From Phycisphaerales bacterium (GTDB taxonomy: Bacteria; Planctomycetota; Phycisphaerae; Phycisphaerales; UBA1924): 64,000 nt of DNA. This document shows, one piece after another, positions 17,897-26,346 of this stretch; the stretch's first letter is position 1, and the number at the start of each line of letters is the position of its first letter. The stretch is from NCBI GenBank assembly GCA_020850415.1, contig JADZER010000073.1, positions 1 through 64,000 of the forward strand. Direction: 5' to 3'. The translations under genes were made by a program, and so were the position numbers. The notes beneath the pieces were generated by a model. The model had not been told where the DNA came from, ran no database searches, and worked only from the letters and a program-made list of their open reading frames with translations.

Positions 17897-18706
17897 TCAG
17901 GCCTCGGCGCCGACCATCCAGCGGTGGAAGCTCTTGAGGGTCGCCTGCTTGCCGACGACCTCGGCGATGGTGCGGCTGGGGTCTTTGACGAAGGGCTGGA
18001 GGGTGAGGGCGACCTCTTCGTAGTACTTGCGCATGCCGCCCTCGACGATCTTCTCGGCGATCTCCTTGGGCTTGCCGGACTCCATGGCCTGCTGGATGCG
18101 GAAGTCTCTCTCCTTCTGGATGGCCTGGGGGGGGATGGAGTCGGCGGTGACGCCGAGGGGCACGGCGGGGACGCCGGCGGTGATGTGCATGCAGACCTCG
18201 CGGAGCACCTCGTCGGGGACGGTGCCCTCGGCCTCGACCAGGGCGGCGGTCTTGCCGTCGTGGTGGAGGTAGTAGCCGAACTTGCCCGGGGTGGAGAACT
18301 TGACGATGCGGGCGATCGAGCAGTTCTCGCCGGTCGAGATCCGGACATCGTCGATGAGGGCGTTCATTTCGTCGGTCGGGGCGACGGGCCCGTTGGCGGC
18401 CTTGAGGGCCAGCTCCGCGACCTTCTGGGCGGCGTTGGCGAACCGCTCGTTCTTGGCGGTGAAATCGGTCTCGGCGCGGACCTCGGCGAAGACGATGGAG
18501 TTGCCGCTCTGGGCGACGGCGATGACCCCGTCGCCGGCGGCGCGCTCGGTGCGCTTCTCCATCTTGCCCTTGAGGTGGAGGCGGAGGATGGTCTCGGCCT
18601 TCTCGGGGTCGCCGTCGGCCTCGGCGAGGGCCTTCTTGCAGTCCATCATGGGCAGGCCGGTGGCGTTGCGCAGCTTCATCACATCCTTGGCGTTGATCTC
18701 GGCCAT
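17897..18706 (-). CDS. tsf: Translation elongation factor Ts
   Basis: Guanine-nucleotide exchange factor for EF-Tu. 269 residues. The N-terminal UBA-like domain is clear (VMKLRNATGLPMMDCKKALAEADGD), followed by FAEVRAETDFTAKNERF, the TDFVARN-type core motif that contacts EF-Tu, and a C-terminal FVKDPSRTIAEVV. Second gene of the rpsB-tsf operon, 153 nt downstream of rpsB, with its own GGGAGA ribosome site and an intrinsic terminator after it. Confidence 0.97.
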   Translation of the reverse strand: MAEINAKDVMKLRNATGLPMMDCKKALAEADGDPEKAETILRLHLKGKMEKRTERAAGDGVIAVAQSGNSIVFAEVRAETDFTAKNERFANAAQKVAELALKAANGPVAPTDEMNALIDDVRISTGENCSIARIVKFSTPGKFGYYLHHDGKTAALVEAEGTVPDEVLREVCMHITAGVPAVPLGVTADSIPPQAIQKERDFRIQQAMESGKPKEIAEKIVEGGMRKYYEEVALTLQPFVKDPSRTIAEVVGKQATLKSFHRWMVGAEA

Positions 18707-18859
18707 CTGTCGGGTCTCCCGTTCGTGGGTCGGTGTCGTTCGGGTCGTTCGCCCAGCTCCGCGGCGTCGGTACCGGGATCGGTCCTCGCGTGGCGCCGGG
18801 CGAGCGTCGGGGTGGGTGTCTCGGGTTGTTCGGTCGCGGCGGGCGGCCCGTCGCGGGGT

Positions 18860-19687
18860 TTAGTTGGCGTTGCCTGCGACGGTCTCGGCGGGGGCGGGGC
18901 CGCCCTCGTCGCCCTCGGCGCGGAACTGGGCCCTGCGGGAGCGGCGGCGGGGCTCCTCGCCGGCCGGGGTCTCGCCCTCGTCGCGGCCGGCGTCGCTGGC
19001 CTGGCGCTGCTGCTTGCCCTCGGCGATGGCGAGGCAGAGCTCGCGGAGGATGACATCGATCGACCGCATGCTGTCGTCGTTTCCGGGGATGGGCAGGTCG
19101 ACCATGTCGGGGTCGCCGTCGGTGTCGATGAGTGCGATGGTGGGGATGCCGAGCTTGCGTGCCTCGCGGAGGGCGGTGGTCTCGTGGCGGACATCGATGA
19201 TGACGACGGCGCCGGGGAGCTTGTCCATGCCCCTGATGCCGTCGAGGTTGCGCTTGATCTTGCGGAGCTCGCGCCGGAGCTGGCTCTCCATCTTCTTGGA
19301 GTAGCTGGCGAAGTTGTCGGCCTGCTCGATGGCCTCGAGCTCCTCGAGCCGCTTGAGCCGGCTGCGGATGGTGCGGAAGTTGGTCAGCGTGCCGCCGAGC
19401 CAGCGCTCGGTGACGAAGTGCATCTTGACATCGGCGACGCGCTGCTGGATGACATCCTTGGCCTGGCGCTTGGTGCCGACGAAGCAGACATCCCTGCCGT
19501 CGGCGACGACGCGGCCGAGGAGGCGCTTGGCCAGCAGGAGCCCCTTGACGGTCTCCTTGATGTCGATGATGTGGATGCCCTGGCGCTTGGCGTAGATGTA
19601 CTGCTGCATCTTCGGGTTCCAGTTGCTGGCCCGCTGGCCGAAGTGGATTCCCGACTCGATGAGGTCTTGGACGAGCGTGTTCGACAT
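18860..19687 (-). CDS. rpsB: 30S ribosomal protein S2
   Basis: 275 residues. The signature blocks are GIHFGQRASNWNPKMQQYIYAKRQGIHIIDI at the N-terminus, RWLGGTLTNFRTI in the middle, and RKLGIPTIALIDTDGDPDMVDLPIPGNDD. The last 45 residues form a charged, low-complexity extension (RRRSRRAQ) longer than in most S2 proteins. The leader is about 190 nt, from a good promoter at 19884-19911, leaving room for autoregulation, but no specific element is recognised. Confidence 0.97.
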   Translation of the reverse strand: MSNTLVQDLIESGIHFGQRASNWNPKMQQYIYAKRQGIHIIDIKETVKGLLLAKRLLGRVVADGRDVCFVGTKRQAKDVIQQRVADVKMHFVTERWLGGTLTNFRTIRSRLKRLEELEAIEQADNFASYSKKMESQLRRELRKIKRNLDGIRGMDKLPGAVVIIDVRHETTALREARKLGIPTIALIDTDGDPDMVDLPIPGNDDSMRSIDVILRELCLAIAEGKQQRQASDAGRDEGETPAGEEPRRRSRRAQFRAEGDEGGPAPAETVAGNAN

Positions 19688-19883
19688 GGCTTCTTTCCTG
19701 GCAGCGACACCGGCGGGAACCGGCCGTCCCGGCGCCCCGGGGTGAGACCCCGAAGAACACCGGCGGCCCGCGACAAGGGCGCTTGGGTGGTGGGCGGCGA
19801 GACGCCCGTTTGACCTTTGACAACAACGCGGGAGCGGCCATCATGGCCACCCGGCCCCCGCCGACGGCCGGGCGGGGAGGACA

Positions 19884-19911
19884 ACTATAGAACCGGACCC
19901 GGCCGGGGCAA
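19884..19911 (-). promoter_or_regulatory. Promoter of rpsB-tsf
   Basis: On the minus strand TTGCCC (-35, 19911-19906), 16 nt, TATAGT (-10, 19889-19884). One of the two best sigma70-like promoters in the window. Confidence 0.65.
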
Positions 19912-20026
19912 GAATTTGCGTTGGCGAACCATCCCGCCCAAATCCCCCATTTCGTCTTGTGCCGGGTGGCTCGTCACACTAGGGTGTCTGCCGGGGAATA
20001 CATCACCTGACAGGGAGGAGATTGCC

Positions 20027-21385
20027 ATGGCCTACGAGCGATTTGTCCGGAGTATGTTCTGTATGGGGTTGATGGGGATGGCGGCGGGGGTGTGCTCGGG
20101 GCAGGACACGCTGACCACCGAGGAGGTCGCCGGCGGGCTGGCCCGGCCGATCGCGTTCACCCACGCGGGGAACCCGGACCGGGCGTACATCGTGCAGCAG
20201 CGGGGGAAGATCATGGTCCTGGACCTGACCACCGACACGGTGCTGGCGACGCCGTTCCTGGATCTGACCGGGATCGTGAGCGTCTCGGGCAACGAGCAGG
20301 GGCTGCTGGGGTTGGCGTTCCACCCGGACTACGCGACCAACGGGCTGTTCTATGTGAACTACACGATGGCGTCGGGGGGGGACACGGTGATCGGCCAGTT
20401 CAGCGTGTCGGGCGACCCCGATATCGCCGATGCGGGCTCGTTCATCCAGCTGCTGACCTACGACCAGCCGTTCTCGAACCACAACGGCGGCTGGATCGGG
20501 TTCGGGCCCAACGACGGGTACCTGTACATCTCGGCGGGCGACGGCGGGAGCGCGAACGACCCCGGCGGCCGGGCGCAGGACATCGAGGACATGCTGCTGG
20601 GCAAGATGCTCCGCATCGATGTCGATGGGGATGACTTCCCTGCCGACCCCGACCGCAACTACGCCCTGCCGCCGACGAACCCGTTCGTGGGGATCGTCGG
20701 GGACGATGAGATCTGGGCGTACGGGCTGCGGAATCCCTGGCGGAGCAGCTTCGACCGGGCCACGGGCGACCTGTGGATCGCCGATGTGGGGCAGAACAAC
20801 TACGAGGAGCTCGACTTCCAGCCGGCGAACTCGCTCGGCGGCGAGAACTACGGGTGGCGCTGCATGGAGGGGTTCCACTGCACGGGCCTGACCGGCTGCA
20901 CCTGCAACGACGCCGGGCTGACCCTGCCCATCCACGAGTACACCCACGCCGAGGGCTGCTCGGTCACGGGCGGGTATGTGTACCGCGGCGCGTGGGCGCC
21001 GCACCTCCGCGGCACCTACTTCTTCGCGGACTACTGCTCGGCGCTGATCTGGTCGTTCCGGTATGACGGGTCGGGCATGTCGGAGTTCACCGACCGGACG
21101 GCGGAGCTTGCCCCGGATGTCGGGGGGATCGGCTCGATCGCCTCGTTCGGCGAGGATGCCAACGGCGAGCTCTACATCTGCGACCTCGGTGGCGAGGTGT
21201 ACCGCGTTCGGCCGCGGTGCCGGGCCGATGTGAACGGCGACGGCACGGCGGACACCCAGGATGTGCTGGCGTTCCTGAACTTCTGGAACGCTGAGGACCC
21301 GGCGGCGGACTTCAACGACGACGGGACGGTGAACACGCAGGATGTCCTGGCGTACCTGAACGCGTGGAACACGGGCTGCCCGTGA
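20027..21385 (+). CDS. Secreted PQQ-dependent sugar dehydrogenase-like protein with GC-type dockerin
   Basis: Beta-propeller protein of the glucose/sorbosone dehydrogenase family, 452 residues. The N-terminus (FCMGLMGMAAGVCSG) is a signal peptide. Propeller motifs include GLLGLAFHPDY, FSNHNGGWIGFGPNDGYLYISAGDGG, GKMLRIDVDG, WAYGLRNPWRSSFDRATGDLWIADVGQ and ENYGWRCMEG. The last 55 residues carry two Ca-binding dockerin-like loops, ADVNGDGTADTQDV and ADFNDDGTVNTQDV, each followed by an (A)(F/Y)LNxWN segment and ending in GCP, the GC-type dockerin found in planctomycetes. Sugar oxidation is inferred from the fold only. GGGAGGAG precedes the ATG. Confidence 0.88.
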   Translation: MAYERFVRSMFCMGLMGMAAGVCSGQDTLTTEEVAGGLARPIAFTHAGNPDRAYIVQQRGKIMVLDLTTDTVLATPFLDLTGIVSVSGNEQGLLGLAFHPDYATNGLFYVNYTMASGGDTVIGQFSVSGDPDIADAGSFIQLLTYDQPFSNHNGGWIGFGPNDGYLYISAGDGGSANDPGGRAQDIEDMLLGKMLRIDVDGDDFPADPDRNYALPPTNPFVGIVGDDEIWAYGLRNPWRSSFDRATGDLWIADVGQNNYEELDFQPANSLGGENYGWRCMEGFHCTGLTGCTCNDAGLTLPIHEYTHAEGCSVTGGYVYRGAWAPHLRGTYFFADYCSALIWSFRYDGSGMSEFTDRTAELAPDVGGIGSIASFGEDANGELYICDLGGEVYRVRPRCRADVNGDGTADTQDVLAFLNFWNAEDPAADFNDDGTVNTQDVLAYLNAWNTGCP

Positions 21386-21395
21386 AGACGGGGGC

Positions 21396-21460
21396 TCGGG
21401 GAGCCGGGGCATAGGGCGCGGGGAGCGGGGCACAGGGCGCGGGGAGTGGGGCGGTGGGCC
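21396..21460 (+). repeat. Imperfect 21-22 bp tandem repeat
   Basis: About three degenerate copies of GGGGAGCGGGGCAYAGGGCGC follow the dockerin gene and precede the tRNA-Val promoter. Confidence 0.5.
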
Positions 21461-21511
21461 CGGCGTGCCGGGTCTGGCCCCACCCCCGCTGGCCGCCGGC
21501 CGGGCGCCGGG

Positions 21512-21517
21512 TATACT
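21512..21517 (+). promoter_or_regulatory. -10 box of tRNA-Val
   Basis: TATACT, 30 nt upstream of the tRNA. The -35 region is GC-rich without an obvious consensus. Confidence 0.45.
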
Positions 21518-21547
21518 CTGGACCCGACCGGCCGCCTGGCCGGCGCC

Positions 21548-21621
21548 GGGCGCATAGCTCAGTTGGCTAGAGCGCATCCGTCACATGGATGAGGTCACAG
21601 GTTCGAGTCCTGTTGCGCCCA
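21548..21621 (+). tRNA. tRNA-Val(CAC)
   Basis: Cloverleaf by hand: acceptor GGGCGCA pairs with TGCGCCC plus discriminator A; D-arm AGCTCAGTTGGCTAGAGC; anticodon stem CATCC/GGATG with loop GTCACAT, giving anticodon CAC; T-arm ACAGG-TTCGAGT-CCTGT. CCA is not encoded. Downstream, 21653-21670 (CTCCTGA/TCAGGAG) may be a weak terminator; otherwise I see no gene in 21622-21896. Confidence 0.95.
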
Positions 21622-21896
21622 TTGGTCCCTGCCGATATGACCCGCCGATACCCTCCTGAGGCGTCAGGAGCGGGCCTTTGCGGCTTGCGTGTCGGGCTCT
21701 GTCGGGTAGGGGCGGGGTCTGGCGGGGAGCGCTCCGGGGAGCGGGGTTGCTGCGGTCTGGCGGGCGGCGTGCTCAGGGCCGGACGGCTTGATCTCCGCCG
21801 CCGGAATGCCGGGGTGCCTGACTGGCGGAGTGGCTGACCGCATGCTTGAGGGCGTCGCCCCGGATCGGGTGCGTGACCAATCCAGTGGGGGGCGGG

Positions 21897-23666
21897 TCAG
21901 GCCATGGCCGGGGTGCTCAGGACCTTTGCTTCGACCTCCGCGGCCGGGCCGGCCAGTGCCTCAAACTCGCGCAGTGTGAGTCGGGTGCCGGAGCAGATGC
22001 GTTCCCGGTGGCGGCGCAGGTCGGGCATGCGGCTGTCCAGCCAGTGCCTGGCGAGCACCTTTCTCGCGGCGTCGGCCGCGGCGTGATTGCAGAACAGCGC
22101 GCCGACGAGGAGGATGATCGCCATGTCGGTGAGTGCGCGGGCGCAGAGGCGGCGGTAGTCCGGGTCGGGGTCGTCCTTGGCGAACGCGCTCGCCGCGGAG
22201 AGGCTCTCCAGCCCTGAGCGCAGCTCCTCGACCATGGGGGCGATATCCGCCGGCCAGTCGCGGTCGAGCAGTTCGAGGAGGATGGACTCCGCGACGCCGG
22301 TGGTCACCGCGCCGACAGCGGCGACGATCTGCATCTGGGTCGTGCCCTCGTAGATGGTGGTGATGCGGCTGTCGCGGAGCAGGCGTTCGAGGGGGTAGTC
22401 GTGCATGTAGCCATTGCCGCCCATGACGGAGATGGAGTTCATCGCCACGCGCATGCACATCTCGGAGGCGTAGTACTTGCTCAGGGGCGTGAGCAGGCCG
22501 TTCTCTTTCTTGTACTTGCGTGCGTCGGCCTTGGCCTGCTTGCGGGCGTCGTCATCCGGGGCGCGCTCCGCGGCCCGCTCGGCGCCGTACTGGAGATCGA
22601 CGCGGCTGCTGGAGAAGTAGGTGAGGGCCCGCGCGGCGTGGAGGTCGAGGCTCGATTCCACCAGGAGGTCGCGCACGGCGGGGAACGACTCGATCTCGGT
22701 GCCGAACTGTCTGCGCTCGTGGGCGTACTGCCGGGCGACGCGGAAGGCGGCCTCGCCGATGCCGCAGGACTGGGCGGCGATGCCCATGCGTGCGCCGAAC
22801 ATCAGGGCCATGACATACTTGATGAGTCCCTGCTGGCGTTCGCCGATGAGCCTCCCGGGGGCGTCGTCGAAGAGCAGCTCGCATGTTGGGCTGCCGCGGA
22901 TGCCGAGCTTGTGCTCCATCCGGCGCACCTGGACTCGTGGGCCCTTCTCGACGAGGAACAGGCTGAGTCCCCGGCCGTCGGTGATGTCGGGCTCGCTGCG
23001 GGCCATGACGAGCAGCACATCGCCGCCGCCGTTGGTGATGAAGCGTTTGACGCCGTTGATGCGCCATTGGCCGTTCTCGTCCTGCCGGGCGCTGACCTTC
23101 ACGGACTGGAGGTCGCTGCCTGAGTTCGGCTCGGTCAGCACCATCGCCCCGGTCTTGCGTCCGGCGGCCATGTCGGGCAGGTATTCCTCACGGGTCTTCT
23201 CGTCGGCGAAGGCGTTGATCGTCTCGCCGATGCCCTGGAGGCCGTAGAGGTTCATGAGCGAGGCGTCGGCCCTGCTGATGATGTCGTTGGTGGCGGTCAG
23301 GATGAGGTTGGGGCAGTTGAGCCCGCCGTAGCGGTAGGGGAGCGTGCAGCCCATGAGGCCTGTCTCGCTGATCCGTCGGAGGGCCATGTCGAGCCCCGGG
23401 GCGTAGGTGACGGCGCCGTCGGGGCCGAGCCTGCTGCCCTTCTCGTCGGTTTCCTTGGCGGTGGGGGCGATCTCTTCGGCGGCGATGCGTCCGAGTTCGG
23501 TCAGGATGCGCCGGTACTTCTCGCTGGCCTCGGCGCCGTTGCGCGGGGCTGCTTCGAACTGGCCGGCGTAGACGAACCCGTCCTCCATGATCTCCGCGAG
23601 TCGCGGCAGGTCGTGGTGGTTGAGCAGGAACTGGATGTCGTGGTTGTCGGTGAAGTAATTCGCCAC
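21897..23666 (-). CDS. Acyl-CoA dehydrogenase (large, DmdC-like)
   Basis: FAD flavoprotein that introduces a double bond into acyl-CoA thioesters. At 589 residues it belongs to the long subfamily with an extra C-terminal domain, as in DmdC-type enzymes, rather than the 380-residue beta-oxidation form. Motifs are LPYRYGGLNCPNLIL, AMVLTEPNSGSDLQSV, KRFITNGGGDVLLVMAR, KLGIRGSPTCELLFDDAPG, and MGGNGYMHDYPLERLLRDSRITTIYEGTTQMQ. The catalytic base is expected near YEGTTQMQ. GTG start with AAGGA about 10 nt upstream; in-frame codons further upstream are Pro/Arg-rich and unconserved. No electron-transfer flavoprotein genes are adjacent. Confidence 0.88.
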   Translation of the reverse strand: MANYFTDNHDIQFLLNHHDLPRLAEIMEDGFVYAGQFEAAPRNGAEASEKYRRILTELGRIAAEEIAPTAKETDEKGSRLGPDGAVTYAPGLDMALRRISETGLMGCTLPYRYGGLNCPNLILTATNDIISRADASLMNLYGLQGIGETINAFADEKTREEYLPDMAAGRKTGAMVLTEPNSGSDLQSVKVSARQDENGQWRINGVKRFITNGGGDVLLVMARSEPDITDGRGLSLFLVEKGPRVQVRRMEHKLGIRGSPTCELLFDDAPGRLIGERQQGLIKYVMALMFGARMGIAAQSCGIGEAAFRVARQYAHERRQFGTEIESFPAVRDLLVESSLDLHAARALTYFSSSRVDLQYGAERAAERAPDDDARKQAKADARKYKKENGLLTPLSKYYASEMCMRVAMNSISVMGGNGYMHDYPLERLLRDSRITTIYEGTTQMQIVAAVGAVTTGVAESILLELLDRDWPADIAPMVEELRSGLESLSAASAFAKDDPDPDYRRLCARALTDMAIILLVGALFCNHAAADAARKVLARHWLDSRMPDLRRHRERICSGTRLTLREFEALAGPAAEVEAKVLSTPAMA

Positions 23667-23953
23667 GGCGATTTCCTTCTTCCTGGGCGGCCCGCGGGTG
23701 GGGCGCGCGGTCGGCGCATCGTAGTCGGGGCATGGCGCGGGCGCGGGGGTTTGGGGCCCGTCGAACGATGTCTTGTGCGGCGCAGGCGGTGGGGCTGCGG
23801 GCACCAGTGGATCGCCCTGTATTGGGCGCCGAGCTATAGTCCTTACCGACACCCGGCCGGTGGGGCGTGGCGCGGCGCCTCCGGGTGACGGGGAACGCTG
23901 ATCCGGACGGCGCACGCTCGTTCTGCGCTCGACCGGCAGAGAGGTGGTCGATC

Positions 23954-25216
23954 ATGGATTCGCTCTTTGGAACGCTCCTGCAGCCGCGGTCGTGGGATCG
24001 GTGCGACATTGCCCCCGCGTCGAGGGTGACCATCGGCGAGGACGGCAAGATCGCGGCGGTGGGCGCCGGTGCGCCCGCCGGGAGCGACGCCGTTGGCGGT
24101 GAGGGATGCTGGATCCTGCCGGGGTTCATCGATGCGCATCTGCACCTCCCGCAGTGGGACTGCCGCGGGCTGGACGGGCTGTCGCTCTTTGACTGGCAGA
24201 AGCAGGTCGCGTACCCGGCGGAGGAGCGGTTCGCGGACCCGGATTGTGCGGAGCGCGTGGCCGAGGAGTTCGTGGGCGGCATGATCGCGCACGGCACCAC
24301 CACGGTGGCCGCGTTCGGGAGTCCTTTCCCCGAGGCGACCGACCGCGCGTTCCGGGTCTTTGAGCGGCGCGGTCTTCGCGCGGTCTTCGGGCTGATGCTC
24401 AACGACATGCATGTCCCCGAGCGGCTGAGCACGCCGGCGGGGCGGGCTCTGGAGTCTGCCGGGGCGCTCGCGGCCCGCTGGCATAACCAAGGGGGCGGGC
24501 GGCTGCAATACGCGCTCTGCCCGCGCTCGGCGACATGCTGCAGCAAGGAGTTGCTCCGGGGCGTCGCCGCCCTCGCCGAGTCGATCGGCGCCCATGTGCT
24601 TACGCACATCGCCGAGTCCGAGGCGGTCGAGTCGGCGGTCCGGGACATGTACCCCGACCTGCTCGACGATGTCGATCTGTTCGCGGAGACCGGCCTGCTG
24701 ACGCGGCGCACGCTGCTCGGGCACGGCGTGTGTCTGAGTGATTCGCTCCGGCGCCAGGTCGCCGAGACCGGGGCGGCGGTTGTCCACTGCCCGACGGCCA
24801 ACCTGTTCCTTGAGTGCGGCCTGATGGACTACCTCGGCGAGCGCCAGGCGCAGATCCCGGTGGCGCTGGGCAGCTCGGTCGGCGCGGGGCCCGAGCCGTT
24901 CATGCCGCAGGTCGCGGTGGCGTGTCTCCAGACCGCCAAGGCGCTCAAGGTCCGGGCGATCCCGCGGGGGTCGTACACGGCGCCGCGTCCGGCCGAGGGC
25001 TGGTGGTTGCTGACGGGCGGGGCCGCGCAGGCGCTCGACATGGGTGACCGCATCGGCGCTCTGGAGCCGGGGTACGAGGCTGACTGTCTGGTGGTGCGCC
25101 CGGAGCCGTGGATCGCCGGGCTGGCGCCGGAGCAGCAGGTCTCGGCGCTGCTGTACACGCTGCGCCCGCACCACATCGAGCATGTCTACATCGCCGGCCG
25201 GCGCGTCGGCCCGTAG
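23954..25216 (+). CDS. Guanine deaminase-like amidohydrolase lacking the metal-ligand Asp
   Basis: 420-residue amidohydrolase-fold protein closest in motif layout to guanine deaminase. It has PGFIDAHLHLPQWDCRG (HxH metal site), LFDWQKQVAYPAEERFADPDCAERV (the family's pre-helix block), GGMIAHGTTTVAAFGS, LTHIAESEAV and LGHGVCL. The position where guanine deaminases have the catalytic metal-ligand Asp (LGTDVGGG-type) reads LGSSVGAGPEP, i.e. Ser replaces Asp. Either the protein has changed chemistry or metal use, or it is no longer a deaminase. Start chosen at ATG 23954 where family similarity begins. Divergent from the acyl-CoA dehydrogenase. Confidence 0.75.
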   Translation: MDSLFGTLLQPRSWDRCDIAPASRVTIGEDGKIAAVGAGAPAGSDAVGGEGCWILPGFIDAHLHLPQWDCRGLDGLSLFDWQKQVAYPAEERFADPDCAERVAEEFVGGMIAHGTTTVAAFGSPFPEATDRAFRVFERRGLRAVFGLMLNDMHVPERLSTPAGRALESAGALAARWHNQGGGRLQYALCPRSATCCSKELLRGVAALAESIGAHVLTHIAESEAVESAVRDMYPDLLDDVDLFAETGLLTRRTLLGHGVCLSDSLRRQVAETGAAVVHCPTANLFLECGLMDYLGERQAQIPVALGSSVGAGPEPFMPQVAVACLQTAKALKVRAIPRGSYTAPRPAEGWWLLTGGAAQALDMGDRIGALEPGYEADCLVVRPEPWIAGLAPEQQVSALLYTLRPHHIEHVYIAGRRVGP

Positions 25217-25249
25217 GCGGCGGGCGGGGTCACATTGGCGCGGGCGTCT

Positions 25250-25915
25250 TCACAGGGCGCGGACGAATGGGTTTGTCGTCATCTCCCTGCCGATGGTCGT
25301 TGCCGGGCCGTGGCCGGGGAGGGCCCGGGTCTCGGGCGGCAGGGTGTAGAGGTGTGTGCGGATCGAGTGGGCGAGGGTCTCGAAGGAGCTTCCCGGGAAG
25401 TCGGACCGGCCGATCGAGCCGGCGAAGAGGGTGTCGCCGACAAGGGCCAGCCCGGCCTGCTCGCAGTAGAGTGTGATGCCGCCGGGTGAGTGGCCGGGGG
25501 TGTGCAGGACACGCCATGTCGAGCCGTCGAGTTCGAGCTGCTGGCCGTGGGTGAGCGTGGCGTCCGGGTCGGGCGTGGTGACCGCCATGCCGATCGCGGC
25601 GGAGAGGTTGAGCTGGGGGTCTCGGAGCCACTGGCGTTCGGCTTCGTGGATCCAGAGGGGCGTGCCCGGGAAGGCGTCGAGGACCTCCCGCACGCCGGCG
25701 ATATGGTCGGCGTGGGCGTGGGTGAGGACGATCGCTCTGGGGGTGAGGCCGGACTGGCGGGCGTACCCGATCAGTTCCCCGGGTTCGTACCCGGCGTCGA
25801 CGATCCAGCAACCGGTCGACTCCCCGACCCGAACCACATAGCAGTTGGTCTCGAAGGGCCCGAGAGGGAACCCCCGGACGCTGACCTGGCATGTTCCGGG
25901 GTTGTTCGTGCCCAT
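25250..25915 (-). CDS. MBL-fold metallo-hydrolase (glyoxalase II-like)
   Basis: 221 residues, soluble. It carries the binuclear metal motif THAHADH, a downstream HTPGHSPGG with the third His region, VGDTLFAGSIGRSD (Asp bridging ligand) and LPGHGPATTIGRE (final His). This arrangement matches the YcbL/glyoxalase-II-like branch that hydrolyses thioesters. It lacks the long C-terminal domain of true hydroxyacylglutathione hydrolase, so the substrate is uncertain. Convergent with the amidohydrolase gene. Confidence 0.85.
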   Translation of the reverse strand: MGTNNPGTCQVSVRGFPLGPFETNCYVVRVGESTGCWIVDAGYEPGELIGYARQSGLTPRAIVLTHAHADHIAGVREVLDAFPGTPLWIHEAERQWLRDPQLNLSAAIGMAVTTPDPDATLTHGQQLELDGSTWRVLHTPGHSPGGITLYCEQAGLALVGDTLFAGSIGRSDFPGSSFETLAHSIRTHLYTLPPETRALPGHGPATTIGREMTTNPFVRAL

Positions 25916-25932
25916 AGGCCCTCAAAAATCCC

Positions 25933-25938
25933 TACAAT
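25933..25938 (+). promoter_or_regulatory. -10 box of the cupin gene
   Basis: TACAAT, 17 nt before ATG 25956, leaving a leader of about 10 nt that holds GGAGGAG. Confidence 0.4.
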
Positions 25939-25955
25939 GGGTGGAGGAGCATCGC

Positions 25956-26321
25956 ATGGTCATCCGCAACATCGACCAGGTCCCCCTGCAGCCGGTCCAG
26001 ATGGCGGGCGTCAACGGCGCCACCATGGCGATCATGGTAGGGCGTGGGGACGGGGCGCCGAACTTCGCCCTCCGTCAGTTCCGCGTGGAGGGCGGCGGGA
26101 ACACCCCCCGCCACGCCCACGACTACGAGCACGAGGTTTTCATCGTCAGCGGGTCGGGCACCGTGCTGCTCGGCGGCACGGAGCAGCCGCTCCGCGCGGG
26201 CGATGTCATCTATGTCCCCGCGGACCACGAGCACCAGTTCAAGGCCTCGGCCGAGGGGCTGCGGTTCCTGTGCCTGGTGCCCGTGACGCGCAACTGCGGC
26301 GAGGACACGCCGGGCAGCTGA
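25956..26321 (+). CDS. Single-domain cupin protein
   Basis: 121 residues, one conserved cupin barrel. Motif 1 is PRHAHDYEHEVFIVSGSG (metal ligands His, His, Glu) and motif 2 is GDVIYVPADHEHQFKA (His). The small size and the pattern fit cupin_2 family proteins; no reaction can be assigned. GGAGG ribosome site just upstream. Followed after 25 bp by the membrane-anchored protein gene on the same strand, so probably co-transcribed. Confidence 0.8.
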   Translation: MVIRNIDQVPLQPVQMAGVNGATMAIMVGRGDGAPNFALRQFRVEGGGNTPRHAHDYEHEVFIVSGSGTVLLGGTEQPLRAGDVIYVPADHEHQFKASAEGLRFLCLVPVTRNCGEDTPGS

Positions 26322-26346
26322 TCGCGCCCGAAGGAAGGAGCACACC

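Noticed and set aside
17595..19850. Long frames overlapping rpsB and tsf on both strands
   Set aside because: Low-complexity shadow translations; rpsB and tsf are unmistakable.
21653..21670. Strong terminator for tRNA-Val
   Set aside because: Only a 7-bp stem and three T residues; kept as a weak candidate in the tRNA entry.
21622..21896. Short frames after tRNA-Val as genes
   Set aside because: No ribosome site, motif or family signal; GC-rich spurious frames.
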